From the NCBI RefSeq assembly GCF_030295405.1, contig NZ_AP027080.1, positions 1,922,001-1,986,000 of the forward strand: 64,000 bases of DNA. The letters are read 5' to 3'. How positions within the stretch are numbered: position 1 is the stretch's first letter; the number at the start of each line of letters is the position of its first letter. This document shows, piece after piece, positions 14,557-22,391 of the stretch. Source of the DNA: Mesoterricola silvestris (GTDB lineage: Bacteria > Acidobacteriota > Holophagae > Holophagales > Holophagaceae). A program made the position numbers and the translations under genes. The notes under the pieces were generated by a model. It made no database searches and was not told where the DNA came from. It saw nothing but the letters and a program-made list of their open reading frames with translations.

Positions 14557-16311
14557 CTACAGCGTCAATCGCCTTTCCAGGGAGGCGCGCTCGGCCTTGA
14601 ACCCGGCCACTTCCCTGGCTTCCTTCAGGGTCGCCAGGGCCGGTCCCTGCTGGCCCAGCCGGGCCTGGCAGGTGGCGCGCATGAGGGCCACCCAGCCCTG
14701 GTTGGCGGCGGTGGGATTTGTGGGGTAGAGGGCCAGGGCGGCGCGCCATTCCCCGGCCCGCATGCGGTGGTCGGCGGCCAGGAGGGTCAGGGGTTCCTTG
14801 TCGGCGGGCTTTTCCGGGGATCTGGCGTGCCAGGCCTCGATGTCCTTGGCGCGGGCCTCGGGCTTCTCCCCTTCGTCCAGGGGGCGGCACAGGTACAGCA
14901 TCAGGGCCTGGATGCGCTCGGGCCCGGGGCGGGCCTTGGCAAGGGCGGCGCGGGCCTCCTTCCAGTGGCGCAGGGCCACCTCCGCCTGGGCCCGCAGGAG
15001 GCTCTCCCGGGGGCCGGAGGCCCGGGGCGGCAGCAGGGCCAGGGTGCCCTCGGGGTCGGTGCCGGGGTTCAGCCCCTCCAGGGCGGCCTTGGCCAGGGCG
15101 GGCTGCTCCTTGGCGGGGACGGCCCGGGCCATGGCGCGGGAGGCCTCGGTGAGGCCCTTGCGGGCCAGGGCGCGGGAAAGGTCCGCGCGCTGGGCGGGTT
15201 TCAGGGAGAGGATGCCCTCGGCGTCCAGGATGGGCAGGAGGCGCTGGGGTTCCTGCCTTTCCAGGCACTCCCTCACCAGGCCCCGCACGGCCTCGGCCCG
15301 CAGGTCGGCCACGGGCTTGCCTTCCCCGGGCCCGGGTTTGGTGGCCCGGAACTGGCCCACGGTGTCCAGGGCCGCCTGCCAGTGGCCTTCCTTGAGGGCG
15401 ATGCGCAGGTTGATCATGAGGGCCCGCCGGGTGGCATCCTCCCTGCCGCCGGCCTTCTTCACCCGGGCCAGGAGGGCCTGGGCGTCGGGGTAGCCTTCGG
15501 CGTCCTTGGGGGGCAGGGAGCCGTCCGTGAGCAGGGTGGCCAGGGCCATGCGGGCCTCGTCGGCCTCGGGGGCGTTGGGCTTTTCCTCGATGAGCTTCTG
15601 GAAGGCCCGGGCGGCGTTGCGGGAATCGCCCGTGGTGCCCAGGAGCTTGCCCCAGGCCAGGTTCAGCCGGGCCAGGTAGGTTCCCCGGGGATAGAGCCTT
15701 CGGTAATCGGCCAGGACACCCTCGGCCTCGGAGCGCTTTTCCGCCGCGCACAGGGCTTCCATGATGCCCACCAGGCCCTTTTCCGTGGGCCTGGAGAGGC
15801 CCAGGGGCTTGAGGCCCCGCACGGTTTCGATGCCTTCGGCGGCCCGGCCCTGGTCGGCCAGGCACCAGAGGTACATCTCCTGGCACCGGCGGATGGTCTC
15901 GGCGGGAAGGTCGGCGGCCAGGGCCTTGGTGAGCCGGGACTCGGCCTCCTTGGGCCGGCCCCGGTCCAGGGCGGCCTGGGCCATGGCGGGCTGGGCCTCG
16001 GGCAGGTAGGAGGATTTGGGCCAGGTGGTCTCCAGCTTGTGGAAGGAAACGGCCGCGCGAGCGGTATCCCCCATGCGGTCCTGGAGGAAGCCCTGGGCGA
16101 AGAGCACCGTCTCCCGCTCCTTGGCGAAGGTGCTCTTGAAGTGGTAACCCTCCAGCTGGTTCAGGACGTGCCGCTGGAATTTCGCGTCGTCCGAGGCCAT
16201 GGCCTGGCGGGCCAGGGCCTCCGCCTGTTCGTCCGTCATCCGGGGCGCCTTGGGTTCCGCCGCGCCCGCCACCAGGGCCACCACCAGGAGGGCGGCGGTG
16301 AGTCCCCTCAC
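14557..16311 (-). CDS. Exported TPR-repeat protein
   Basis: A 584-residue protein with an N-terminal signal peptide (about 1-20, RGLTAALLVVALVAGAA). It is almost entirely helical with repeated A..L..A/G motifs, consistent with about ten TPR or Sel1-like repeats, probably periplasmic. There is no lipobox Cys and no catalytic motif. The GTG at 16311 overlaps the stop of the response-regulator gene (GTGA), so it is translationally coupled to it. It sits at the end of the flagellar-export directon, but nothing in its sequence proves a flagellar role. Confidence 0.8.
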   Translation of the reverse strand: MRGLTAALLVVALVAGAAEPKAPRMTDEQAEALARQAMASDDAKFQRHVLNQLEGYHFKSTFAKERETVLFAQGFLQDRMGDTARAAVSFHKLETTWPKSSYLPEAQPAMAQAALDRGRPKEAESRLTKALAADLPAETIRRCQEMYLWCLADQGRAAEGIETVRGLKPLGLSRPTEKGLVGIMEALCAAEKRSEAEGVLADYRRLYPRGTYLARLNLAWGKLLGTTGDSRNAARAFQKLIEEKPNAPEADEARMALATLLTDGSLPPKDAEGYPDAQALLARVKKAGGREDATRRALMINLRIALKEGHWQAALDTVGQFRATKPGPGEGKPVADLRAEAVRGLVRECLERQEPQRLLPILDAEGILSLKPAQRADLSRALARKGLTEASRAMARAVPAKEQPALAKAALEGLNPGTDPEGTLALLPPRASGPRESLLRAQAEVALRHWKEARAALAKARPGPERIQALMLYLCRPLDEGEKPEARAKDIEAWHARSPEKPADKEPLTLLAADHRMRAGEWRAALALYPTNPTAANQGWVALMRATCQARLGQQGPALATLKEAREVAGFKAERASLERRLTL

Positions 16312-16940
16312 GGCTTCCACCCCGCGAGGAGGGCCTTGCGCGCCGCGCTGAAACGCTCCTCGTCCAGGATGCCCCGGGCCCGGAGATCCTTGAGCAGCTG
16401 GAGGCTCCCGGCTTCGGGCGTGCGCGGATCCATGCGCTGGGCCAGCATTTCCATGCGGCCCTGGATGGCTTCCAGGCGGCCGATGCGCTCCTCCAGCTCC
16501 CGCACCCGGGCCGCGAGGCCGTCCCGCTCGCGGATGAGGTGGGCCCGCTCCACGATGCGCCGGAGGGTCTGGCGGAAGGCCTCGATCTGCAGGGGCTTGT
16601 TCACCAGGCCGTAGGCTCCCTTGTCCATGGCCTCGGTGGCCTCCCGCACCGTGCCGTACCCGCTCAGCACCAGGACGGTGCAACTGGGGTTCCGGGCCAG
16701 GGCGGCCCTGAGCACGTCCATGCCCGATTTTCCCGGCATCACCAGGTCCGTGAGCACCAGATCGAAGGGCGGATGGATCTGGCCGATGAGCTCGTCGGCC
16801 TCCTCGCCGGAGGAGGCGGGGGTGACCGTGAAGCCTTCGGCTGTCAGGAGTTCCTGGAGGGTCTCCAGGAGGATGAGGTCGTCATCCACCAGGAGGAGGC
16901 GTTGGGGGGGAAGGTGGGAGGGGATGATGGGGGGTGGCAA
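16308..16940 (-). CDS. Response regulator with coiled coil and SHOCT-like C-terminus
   Basis: A 210-residue protein with a CheY-like receiver domain (about 14-125). The acidic pocket is VDDD (18-21), the phospho-acceptor is D65 (TDLVMPG), S93 is the switch residue and K115 the conserved lysine (NKP). A coiled coil follows (about 135-172), then a short helical pair resembling a SHOCT domain (about 178-210, LLKDLRARGILDEERF). It has no DNA-binding or enzymatic output domain. The only usable start is TTG at 16940, because an in-frame stop lies three codons upstream; the ribosome-binding site is weak. It lies 83 bases after flhB on the same strand. Confidence 0.85.
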   Translation of the reverse strand: MPPPIIPSHLPPQRLLLVDDDLILLETLQELLTAEGFTVTPASSGEEADELIGQIHPPFDLVLTDLVMPGKSGMDVLRAALARNPSCTVLVLSGYGTVREATEAMDKGAYGLVNKPLQIEAFRQTLRRIVERAHLIRERDGLAARVRELEERIGRLEAIQGRMEMLAQRMDPRTPEAGSLQLLKDLRARGILDEERFSAARKALLAGWKP

Positions 16941-17023
16941 AGGGGTTCACCGAAGCTATATCTATTGTTTCGGATGGGGACGCCCCGGACCCAAGTTTTT
17001 TTTTCCTAATAATGCATAGGCCC

Positions 17024-18079
17024 TCAGGCCGCGCTTTTGAGGCGGTACACATACGCGAGCACCTGGGCCACGGCCTGGTACAGCTCCCCGGGAATGGGCT
17101 TGTCCAGGTCCACGTTGTGGTAGATGGCCCGGGCCAGGGGGGGATTCTCCACGATGGGCACGCCGGATTCCTTGGCCCGCTCCCGGATCTTCAGGGCCAG
17201 GTGGTCCACCCCCTTGGCCACCAGGATGGGGGCGGCGGTGGTGGGATCGTAGCGCAGGGCCACGGCGAAATGGGTGGGGTTGGTGATGACCACCGAGGCC
17301 TTGGGCACCTTGGACATGATCCGGCGCATGGCGGCGGCGAAGATCAGGGACTTTTGCTTGCCCTTGATCTCGGGGTTGCCTTCCGCGTCCTTGGCCTCGT
17401 CCTTGACCTCCTGCTTGGTCATCTTCATGCCCTCCTCGTGCTGGTGGCGCTGGTACAGGAAATCGCCCAGGGCCAGGGCGATCATCACGAGCATGATGTC
17501 CCGGTAGAGCAGGAAGATGGTCTCGCGGAAGTATTCCAGGGCCTGGGCCATGGGGTAGGTCATGGTGGCCAGGATGGCCGGGATGCGCGGCACCACCACG
17601 AGGTAGGCCACCCAGGCCACGATGATGAACTTCAGGATGCTCTTGAGGAGGTTGGCCACGGACTGGGGCGAGAACAGCTTCTTGAAGCCCGAGGCGGGGT
17701 TGAGCTTGTCGAACTTGGGCACCAGCAGCTTCATGTGGAAGCTGAACCCGTGCTGGGCGAACTGGTTGGCCAGGGCCAGGATGAAATTGGCCAGGAGGAA
17801 GGGGCCCAGGATCCGCCCCACCATCTGGAGCAGGCTGAGGGCCAGGGCGTGGAGGTTGTTCTCCACCAGGTACCCGGCCTGGCCGGAGGTGCGCAGGATG
17901 AAGGTCATGGCTCCGGCGAGCCCGCCCACGGTGGCCGCGCCCAGGGAGAGGAACAGGAAGAAATTGGCCCACAGCATGATCGTGGCGTCCAGGTCGGCCA
18001 CGCGCAGGATCGACCCCTCCTCCTTGGCCTTCTGCCTTCGTTTGGGGGTGGCCTTCTCGGTACGTGAGGGATCAGCCAT
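17024..18079 (-). CDS. flhB: Flagellar export switch protein FlhB
   Basis: A membrane protein of the flagellar type III export gate that switches specificity from rod/hook to filament substrates. It starts with a basic cytoplasmic segment (EKATPKRRQKAKEEG), has four membrane helices, and carries the autocleavage site N267-P-T-H270 in its C-terminal domain. The length (351) is normal. Its ATG overlaps the end of fliR by eight bases. Order on the minus strand is fliO-fliP-fliQ-fliR-flhB. Confidence 0.97.
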   Translation of the reverse strand: MADPSRTEKATPKRRQKAKEEGSILRVADLDATIMLWANFFLFLSLGAATVGGLAGAMTFILRTSGQAGYLVENNLHALALSLLQMVGRILGPFLLANFILALANQFAQHGFSFHMKLLVPKFDKLNPASGFKKLFSPQSVANLLKSILKFIIVAWVAYLVVVPRIPAILATMTYPMAQALEYFRETIFLLYRDIMLVMIALALGDFLYQRHQHEEGMKMTKQEVKDEAKDAEGNPEIKGKQKSLIFAAAMRRIMSKVPKASVVITNPTHFAVALRYDPTTAAPILVAKGVDHLALKIRERAKESGVPIVENPPLARAIYHNVDLDKPIPGELYQAVAQVLAYVYRLKSAA

Positions 18080-18863
18080 GGCTCACCAGCAGGCGCAGGG
18101 CTTCCCGGGGCGCGGCCTCCAGGAGGGGGCCGATCCAGGGGGAGAATTCCCGCAGGATGACGCCCAGGAGGATGAGCCCGATGGCGATCTTCAGCGGGAA
18201 GGTGAGGGTGATGAGGTGGAGCTGGGGCATGAACTTGCCCGCGATGCCGGCGATGAAGTCCACGATGAAGAGCGTGAACAGCACCGGGAAGGCCAGCTGG
18301 AAGCCCTTCACCAGGATCTGGCCCATCATCACCACCACCAGCTGCGGATTGACCGCCAGCGTCCCGCCCATGGGGAGGATGCGGTAGCTCTCCACCAGGG
18401 CCCGGATCATCTGGTGATGGAGGCCCGAGACGAGGATCAGGAGCATGGCGACCTGGTTGAGCAGGGATCCCGACACGGCCACGGGGTGGGCGCTGACGGG
18501 GTCCAGGAACTGCACGAAGGAGAAGCCCATCTGGGTGTCCATGAGCTGGCCCGCGAAGGAGACCATGTCCACGATCCAGCTCACGGCGAGCCCCAGGAGG
18601 AGGCCGGCGGCGAATTCCGTGAACGCCACGCCCGTGAGGTCCCACATGGTCTCCACCGGCGCGCGGGGAACGCCCGCGAGGGGGGTGATGACGGCCGCCA
18701 TGAGCACCACCAGGGCCACCCGGGCCTGGAGGAGCACCCGGGTCTGCCCGAAGCCCGGCATCGTGGCGAGAAGGCCCGTGAGCCTCACGAGCGTGAGCAG
18801 GAACACGAGGACCCTGGCCTGGGTGAAGACCCAGAGCGCGGGGCTCCCCAGGGTGGCGGGCAT
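18072..18863 (-). CDS. fliR: Flagellar export gate protein FliR
   Basis: An inner-membrane component of the flagellar export gate, 263 residues with about six membrane helices. The FliR signature region VQFLDPVSAHPVAVSGSLLNQ is present near the middle. I chose the ATG at 18863, which shares one base with the fliQ stop (TGATG), rather than a longer upstream frame inside fliQ. The end overlaps the flhB start. Confidence 0.96.
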   Translation of the reverse strand: MPATLGSPALWVFTQARVLVFLLTLVRLTGLLATMPGFGQTRVLLQARVALVVLMAAVITPLAGVPRAPVETMWDLTGVAFTEFAAGLLLGLAVSWIVDMVSFAGQLMDTQMGFSFVQFLDPVSAHPVAVSGSLLNQVAMLLILVSGLHHQMIRALVESYRILPMGGTLAVNPQLVVVMMGQILVKGFQLAFPVLFTLFIVDFIAGIAGKFMPQLHLITLTFPLKIAIGLILLGVILREFSPWIGPLLEAAPREALRLLVSHG

Positions 18864-19141
18864 CAGTTGAGGGCCTTGATGACGCCGTTCCATTCCGTGA
18901 ACATGCGGGTGGTGAACTGGATCAGGAGCCGCATCATCCAGGGGAAGCAGAGCACCACGGTGGCCATGACGGCCACGACCTTGGGCACGAAGGCCACGGT
19001 CTGGTCCTGGAGGCTGGTCACCACCTGGAAGACGGAGATGGAAAGGCCCACGATCATGGAGACGACGAGGGCCGGGCCGGCCACGTAGAGGGCCGTCCTC
19101 AGGGCATCCCGGGCGATATCGACGATGACGATCTCGTTCAT
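18863..19141 (-). CDS. fliQ: Flagellar export gate protein FliQ
   Basis: A 92-residue protein with two membrane helices joined by the FliQ-typical loop SIFQ/SVFQVVTSLQDQTVAF, with FVPKVVAV following. Four copies normally assemble around FliP5FliR1. It is located 13 bases after fliP and overlaps fliR by one base. Confidence 0.97.
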   Translation of the reverse strand: MNEIVIVDIARDALRTALYVAGPALVVSMIVGLSISVFQVVTSLQDQTVAFVPKVVAVMATVVLCFPWMMRLLIQFTTRMFTEWNGVIKALN

Positions 19142-19154
19142 GGCTTCTTCTCCA

Positions 19155-19907
19155 TCAGCCCGTGAACCCGCGCACCAGCGAGCCCACGATGAGGTACCAC
19201 CCGTCCACCATCACGAAGAGCAGGATCTTGAAGGGCAGGGATATGACCACGGGCGGCAGCATCATCATGCCCATGCTCAGCAGGATGGAGGCCACGACCA
19301 TATCCACGATGAGGAAGGGCAGGAAGATCATGAAGCCGATCTCGAAGGCCGTCTTGAGCTCGGAAATGAGGAAGGCGGGCATGAGCACTTCCATGGGGAC
19401 GTCGGCCTTGGTCTGGGGCGGCGGCGCCTTGGCGATCCCCAGGAACAGGGCGATGTCCTTCTTGCGGGTGTGCTTGAGCATGAAGACCTTCAGCGGCGCG
19501 GCGGCCTTGTCCAGGGCCTGGTCCACCGTGAGCTCGTTGCGGTTCAGGGGCTGCAGGACCGTGGTGTTAATCTCCCGGCCCACCGGCGCCATGATGAAGA
19601 ACGAAAGCACCAGGGCCAGGCTGATGAGCACCTGGTTGCTGGGCGTGGAGGCCGTGCCCATGCCCTGGCGCATGAAGCCCAGGACGATGATGATGCGGAT
19701 GAAGCAGGTGGTGGTCATGAGGATCGTGGGCGCCAGGGTGAGCACCGTCAGGAGCAGCACCGCCTGGAGGGTGGCGCTGAGGGCCGGCCCCTGGGGAGTC
19801 TTGCCGAAGTCCACGGTGAGGCTGGGCAGGTTCGCGGGGGCCTGCTGGGCGTGGAGGGCCGCCCCGGCCATGAGAAGGATCAGGAGGGCGGGCCAGAAAC
19901 GCTTCAT
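19155..19907 (-). CDS. fliP: Flagellar export gate protein FliP
   Basis: A 250-residue protein with a cleavable signal (MKRFWPALLILLMAGAALHA), as in most FliP proteins, then four membrane helices. The signature segments are TSFIRI-like (TTCFIRIIIVLGFMRQ), TPSNQVLISLAL, and FLPFLIVDMVVASILLSMGMMMLPP. It overlaps fliO by four bases (ATGA). Confidence 0.97.
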   Translation of the reverse strand: MKRFWPALLILLMAGAALHAQQAPANLPSLTVDFGKTPQGPALSATLQAVLLLTVLTLAPTILMTTTCFIRIIIVLGFMRQGMGTASTPSNQVLISLALVLSFFIMAPVGREINTTVLQPLNRNELTVDQALDKAAAPLKVFMLKHTRKKDIALFLGIAKAPPPQTKADVPMEVLMPAFLISELKTAFEIGFMIFLPFLIVDMVVASILLSMGMMMLPPVVISLPFKILLFVMVDGWYLIVGSLVRGFTG

Positions 19908-20419
19908 GGCTTTTCCCCCCGCATCATGGCTTCCACGTCCCGCACGGCCATGGGCGTGGCGATGTCGGCCTCCCGGGCGAGGGCCGTGGCGAAGTCCGCG
20001 GGGCCCCCGGCCTCCACGCTGTCCAGGCGCGCCAGGAGGGTGACCCCCTGGGGCCCCAGGGCGATGAGGAATTTCTCGTCGTCGGCCCTCAGGATGGAAA
20101 CGAACCGGCGGTCCCCCAGGGCCAGGGTCTCCTCCACGTTCAGGCGCGCCCCGCCGCTGCCCGGCAACCGCTTGGCCCCCCATTTGCGGAAGGCCCACAG
20201 CCCTCCGCCCGCCAGCCCCAGCACGATGAGCATGGACCCCAGGGCCCGCCAGCCCGAAGGCGCACCGGCCTCGCCGCGGCCCTGCGTCGGTTTACCGTCA
20301 TCGGGCACGTACCTTTCCTGGAGGGCCCGCTCCGACGGCCCCGGCGCCGGCGCCTGGGCCAGGGCCCCCGGCCCCGCCACCAGGAGGGTTGCACACAGGA
20401 TGAGACCTTTGATCCCCAC
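19904..20419 (-). CDS. fliO: Flagellar biosynthesis protein FliO
   Basis: A 171-residue protein with a signal-like N-terminus (about 1-21), a periplasmic Pro/Gly-rich stretch, one membrane helix (about 58-78) and a small cytoplasmic FliO domain (LNVEETLALGDRRFVSILRADDEKFLIALGPQGVTLLARL, given here as its limits 92-131). It assists FliP assembly. The start is GTG at 20419 with GGGAG six bases upstream. It is the first gene of the operon and lies directly behind a sigma-54-like promoter. Confidence 0.88.
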   Translation of the reverse strand: MGIKGLILCATLLVAGPGALAQAPAPGPSERALQERYVPDDGKPTQGRGEAGAPSGWRALGSMLIVLGLAGGGLWAFRKWGAKRLPGSGGARLNVEETLALGDRRFVSILRADDEKFLIALGPQGVTLLARLDSVEAGGPADFATALAREADIATPMAVRDVEAMMRGEKP

Positions 20420-20448
20420 GACGGACTCCCGACACGACGGGGGGAGGG

Positions 20449-20465
20449 TGCGACGGGCGTGCCAA
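20449..20465 (-). promoter_or_regulatory. Sigma-54-like (-24/-12) promoter upstream of fliO
   Basis: On the minus strand the sequence TTGGCACGCCCGTCGCA has the GG-N10-GC spacing that defines sigma-54 promoters, with a consensus -24 block (TTGGCACG) and one mismatch in the -12 block (TCGC for TTGC). Transcription would start about 12 bases downstream, near 20438, leaving a 20-base leader with a good ribosome-binding site before fliO. Sigma-54 control of flagellar structural genes is well known in several phyla. Confidence 0.65.
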
Positions 20466-20500
20466 TCGGGGGGACCGCCCCTGCGGCGCCCGGATACGGC

Positions 20501-20524
20501 GAGCGCCCGCAGCTGCGGGCGCTC
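20501..20524. terminator. 24-bp perfect palindrome, terminator-like
   Basis: GAGCGCCCGCAG followed directly by its reverse complement. It lies 27 bases past the stop of the minus-strand NTF2-like gene and before the fliO promoter. There is no T-run, so it is either a factor-assisted terminator or a protein-binding palindrome. Confidence 0.45.
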
Positions 20525-20551
20525 AGGCGGACCGATCGGTTGATTTTCCGC

Positions 20552-21400
20552 TTACTTGGCGGGCACTTCCACTTCCACGGCCAGCTTCCAGGAACCGCCG
20601 GTCTTCTTCCAGACATGGACGTAGTTGGAGGTCTGGGGGCCGGAGGGGTCCTTGCGGGTGAGGGTGCCGCGGGAGAAGCCCAGGTCGCCGCTGCCGGAGA
20701 CGATGGCCTCGGCGGGCTGGAAGGTCACCGGGAAGGGATCCAGGTAGCGCTGGAGGCTGCCGGCGCCCTCGAGGGGGAAGCGGCCCTTGCGGTACAGCCG
20801 GACGTTGGTGTCCACCCGGGCCTTGTAGGCGTTCTGGATGTTCTTGGCGGCGTCCTCGCCGAAGGCGGCGTCCAGGGCCGTGAGTTCGGTGGAGGCGGAG
20901 GGGCTGACGGCGGGAGCGGGGGGCAGGGCGGCGGTGCTGCGGGGCAGGGCCTTGGGGGCCGGCAGTTCGCTGGGGTCGGGGGTGGAGACGCCAATGTCCA
21001 GGCGGACCTTCCAGGGCGATCCGGCCTCCCGCTGCCAGACGCTCACGAACCAGCCGTAGGCCGCGTCCGGGGCGTCCTTGGCGCTCCGGAAGGTGTAGGG
21101 ACCGGTGGAGTACCCCAGGTCCCCGGCGGAGGAGGTGTCGACGCGGATGGGGAACCACTGGAGGGAGGCCCCCATCTCCAGCTGGGTGCCGTAGTAGGCG
21201 AGGCCGTTGACGGCCCGGGGGATGAAGACCAGCCCGTCCTTGTGGAAGGCGCCCATGAAGGCGGCCCGGATCCCGTCCTTGGCGGACTGGTCCGAGAAGG
21301 CATACTCGGCCGCCACGAGGCTCTGGGCCGCGGGCGTGAGGGCCGGCCCGGTCTGGGCCACGGCGGAGGCTACGACGAAGGTGAGGGGCAGAAGCAGCAT
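20552..21400 (-). CDS. Exported protein with two NTF2/DUF4440-like domains
   Basis: A 282-residue exported protein. The ATG at 21400 is favoured over upstream starts because GGAG sits six bases before it and it begins directly with a signal peptide (MLLLPLTFVVASAVAQ). Two similar alpha+beta units (about 22-130 and 165-282) each begin with a helix like LVAAEYAFSD or LTALDAAFGE and end with an HVWKK/SVWQRE..W.V strand, joined by an Ala/Pro linker. This matches NTF2-like folds of the DUF4440 type, usually of unknown ligand. It is divergent from the nucleotidyltransferase gene. Confidence 0.75.
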   Translation of the reverse strand: MLLLPLTFVVASAVAQTGPALTPAAQSLVAAEYAFSDQSAKDGIRAAFMGAFHKDGLVFIPRAVNGLAYYGTQLEMGASLQWFPIRVDTSSAGDLGYSTGPYTFRSAKDAPDAAYGWFVSVWQREAGSPWKVRLDIGVSTPDPSELPAPKALPRSTAALPPAPAVSPSASTELTALDAAFGEDAAKNIQNAYKARVDTNVRLYRKGRFPLEGAGSLQRYLDPFPVTFQPAEAIVSGSGDLGFSRGTLTRKDPSGPQTSNYVHVWKKTGGSWKLAVEVEVPAK

Positions 21401-21482
21401 CAAAAACTCCACAAAAGTTCGGTGAATGGATGATACCGCCATGGCCCTATCCTGTTGGTTACAACTTTCCACGGGACCGCCC

Positions 21483-22019
21483 ATGCTACCCGCCGTCATC
21501 CTCGCCGCAGGCGCCTCCCGGAGGCTGGGCCGGCCCAAGCAGCTGGAGCGCTACGGCGGGGTGTCCCTCCTCCGGAGGGCGGTGGCCGCCGTGGGGGCCT
21601 GCTCGCCGGTTCTGGTGGTGACCGGGTGCCGCGCGGCGGACATGGAGGCGGAGCTGCGCGGGCTGGATGTGCGGGTGGTGCCCAACCCCGGCTGGGAGGA
21701 GGGCATGGCCAGCTCCATCCGGGCCGGGGTGCGGGCTCTGGATCCCGGCGTGGAAGGCGCGCTTTTCCTGGTGTGCGACCAGCCCGCGGTGGACGCGGCG
21801 CTGGTTGCGCGGCTCCTGGCCCGGTGGAAGGGAGAACCCGTGGCCTGCGCCTACGGCGGGGTGCGGGGCATCCCGGCCATCCTTCCGGCCCGGGCCTTCC
21901 CGGAGCTCCTGGCCCTGGCCGGGGACCGCGGCGCCCGGGGGCTGCTCCAGGGGCCCGGGGTCGCGGAGGTGCCGTTTCCCGAAGGCGCCTGGGACGTGGA
22001 CGAGCCCGGGGATCTCTGA
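21483..22019 (+). CDS. MobA/MocA-like nucleotidyltransferase
   Basis: A 178-residue GT-A-fold nucleotidyltransferase. It begins with the nucleotide-binding loop LAAGASRRLGRPKQL and has a metal-binding aspartate in VCDQPAV. The size and the GMASSIRAGV segment match molybdenum-cofactor cytidylyl- or guanylyltransferases (MocA/MobA) and related XdhC-partner proteins. No other molybdenum-cofactor or xanthine-dehydrogenase gene is nearby, so the substrate is uncertain. It is convergent with the next gene, with only five bases between the stops. Confidence 0.8.
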   Translation: MLPAVILAAGASRRLGRPKQLERYGGVSLLRRAVAAVGACSPVLVVTGCRAADMEAELRGLDVRVVPNPGWEEGMASSIRAGVRALDPGVEGALFLVCDQPAVDAALVARLLARWKGEPVACAYGGVRGIPAILPARAFPELLALAGDRGARGLLQGPGVAEVPFPEGAWDVDEPGDL

Positions 22020-22024
22020 CGGGC

Positions 22025-22384
22025 TCAGTTCCTGGGAATGGGCATCCCGTGCATGCGGAGGAACGACAGCTTGTCCCAGTACCCGCGCTGGAACACGATC
22101 TTCCCGTCCACCACCCGGAAGAACCCGCAGCCCCTCAGGCCCAGCGGATCCCGCCATTCGAGGATGGCCCATTCGCCGTCCTCGAAGATGTTCTCCACGA
22201 TGCAGACCATCTCGGCGGCCCTGAACCCTTCGGCGAACATGCGCCGGATGGCCTCGCGGCCTTCCACGGGGGCTTCCGCGACCTGGTGGTTCACGGCGTC
22301 CTCGGCGTAGAAGGCCGCGAGGCCGTCGGGGTCGGCGCGGTTGAAGGCCTTTGCCCAGGCCATCACGAGTTCCCGGGGGCGCAT
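22025..22384 (-). CDS. SnoaL/NTF2-like protein
   Basis: A 119-residue protein of the SnoaL-like NTF2 superfamily: an N-terminal helix (MAWAKAFNRADPDGLAAFYA), then VEGREAIRRMF and a run of beta strands ending RGYWDKLSFLRMHGMP. The fold usually forms a small hydrophobic pocket; without a known catalytic dyad no reaction can be assigned. It starts seven bases after the tolC-like stop, so it is probably cotranscribed with it. Confidence 0.8.
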   Translation of the reverse strand: MRPRELVMAWAKAFNRADPDGLAAFYAEDAVNHQVAEAPVEGREAIRRMFAEGFRAAEMVCIVENIFEDGEWAILEWRDPLGLRGCGFFRVVDGKIVFQRGYWDKLSFLRMHGMPIPRN

Positions 22385-22391
22385 GGGCGGC

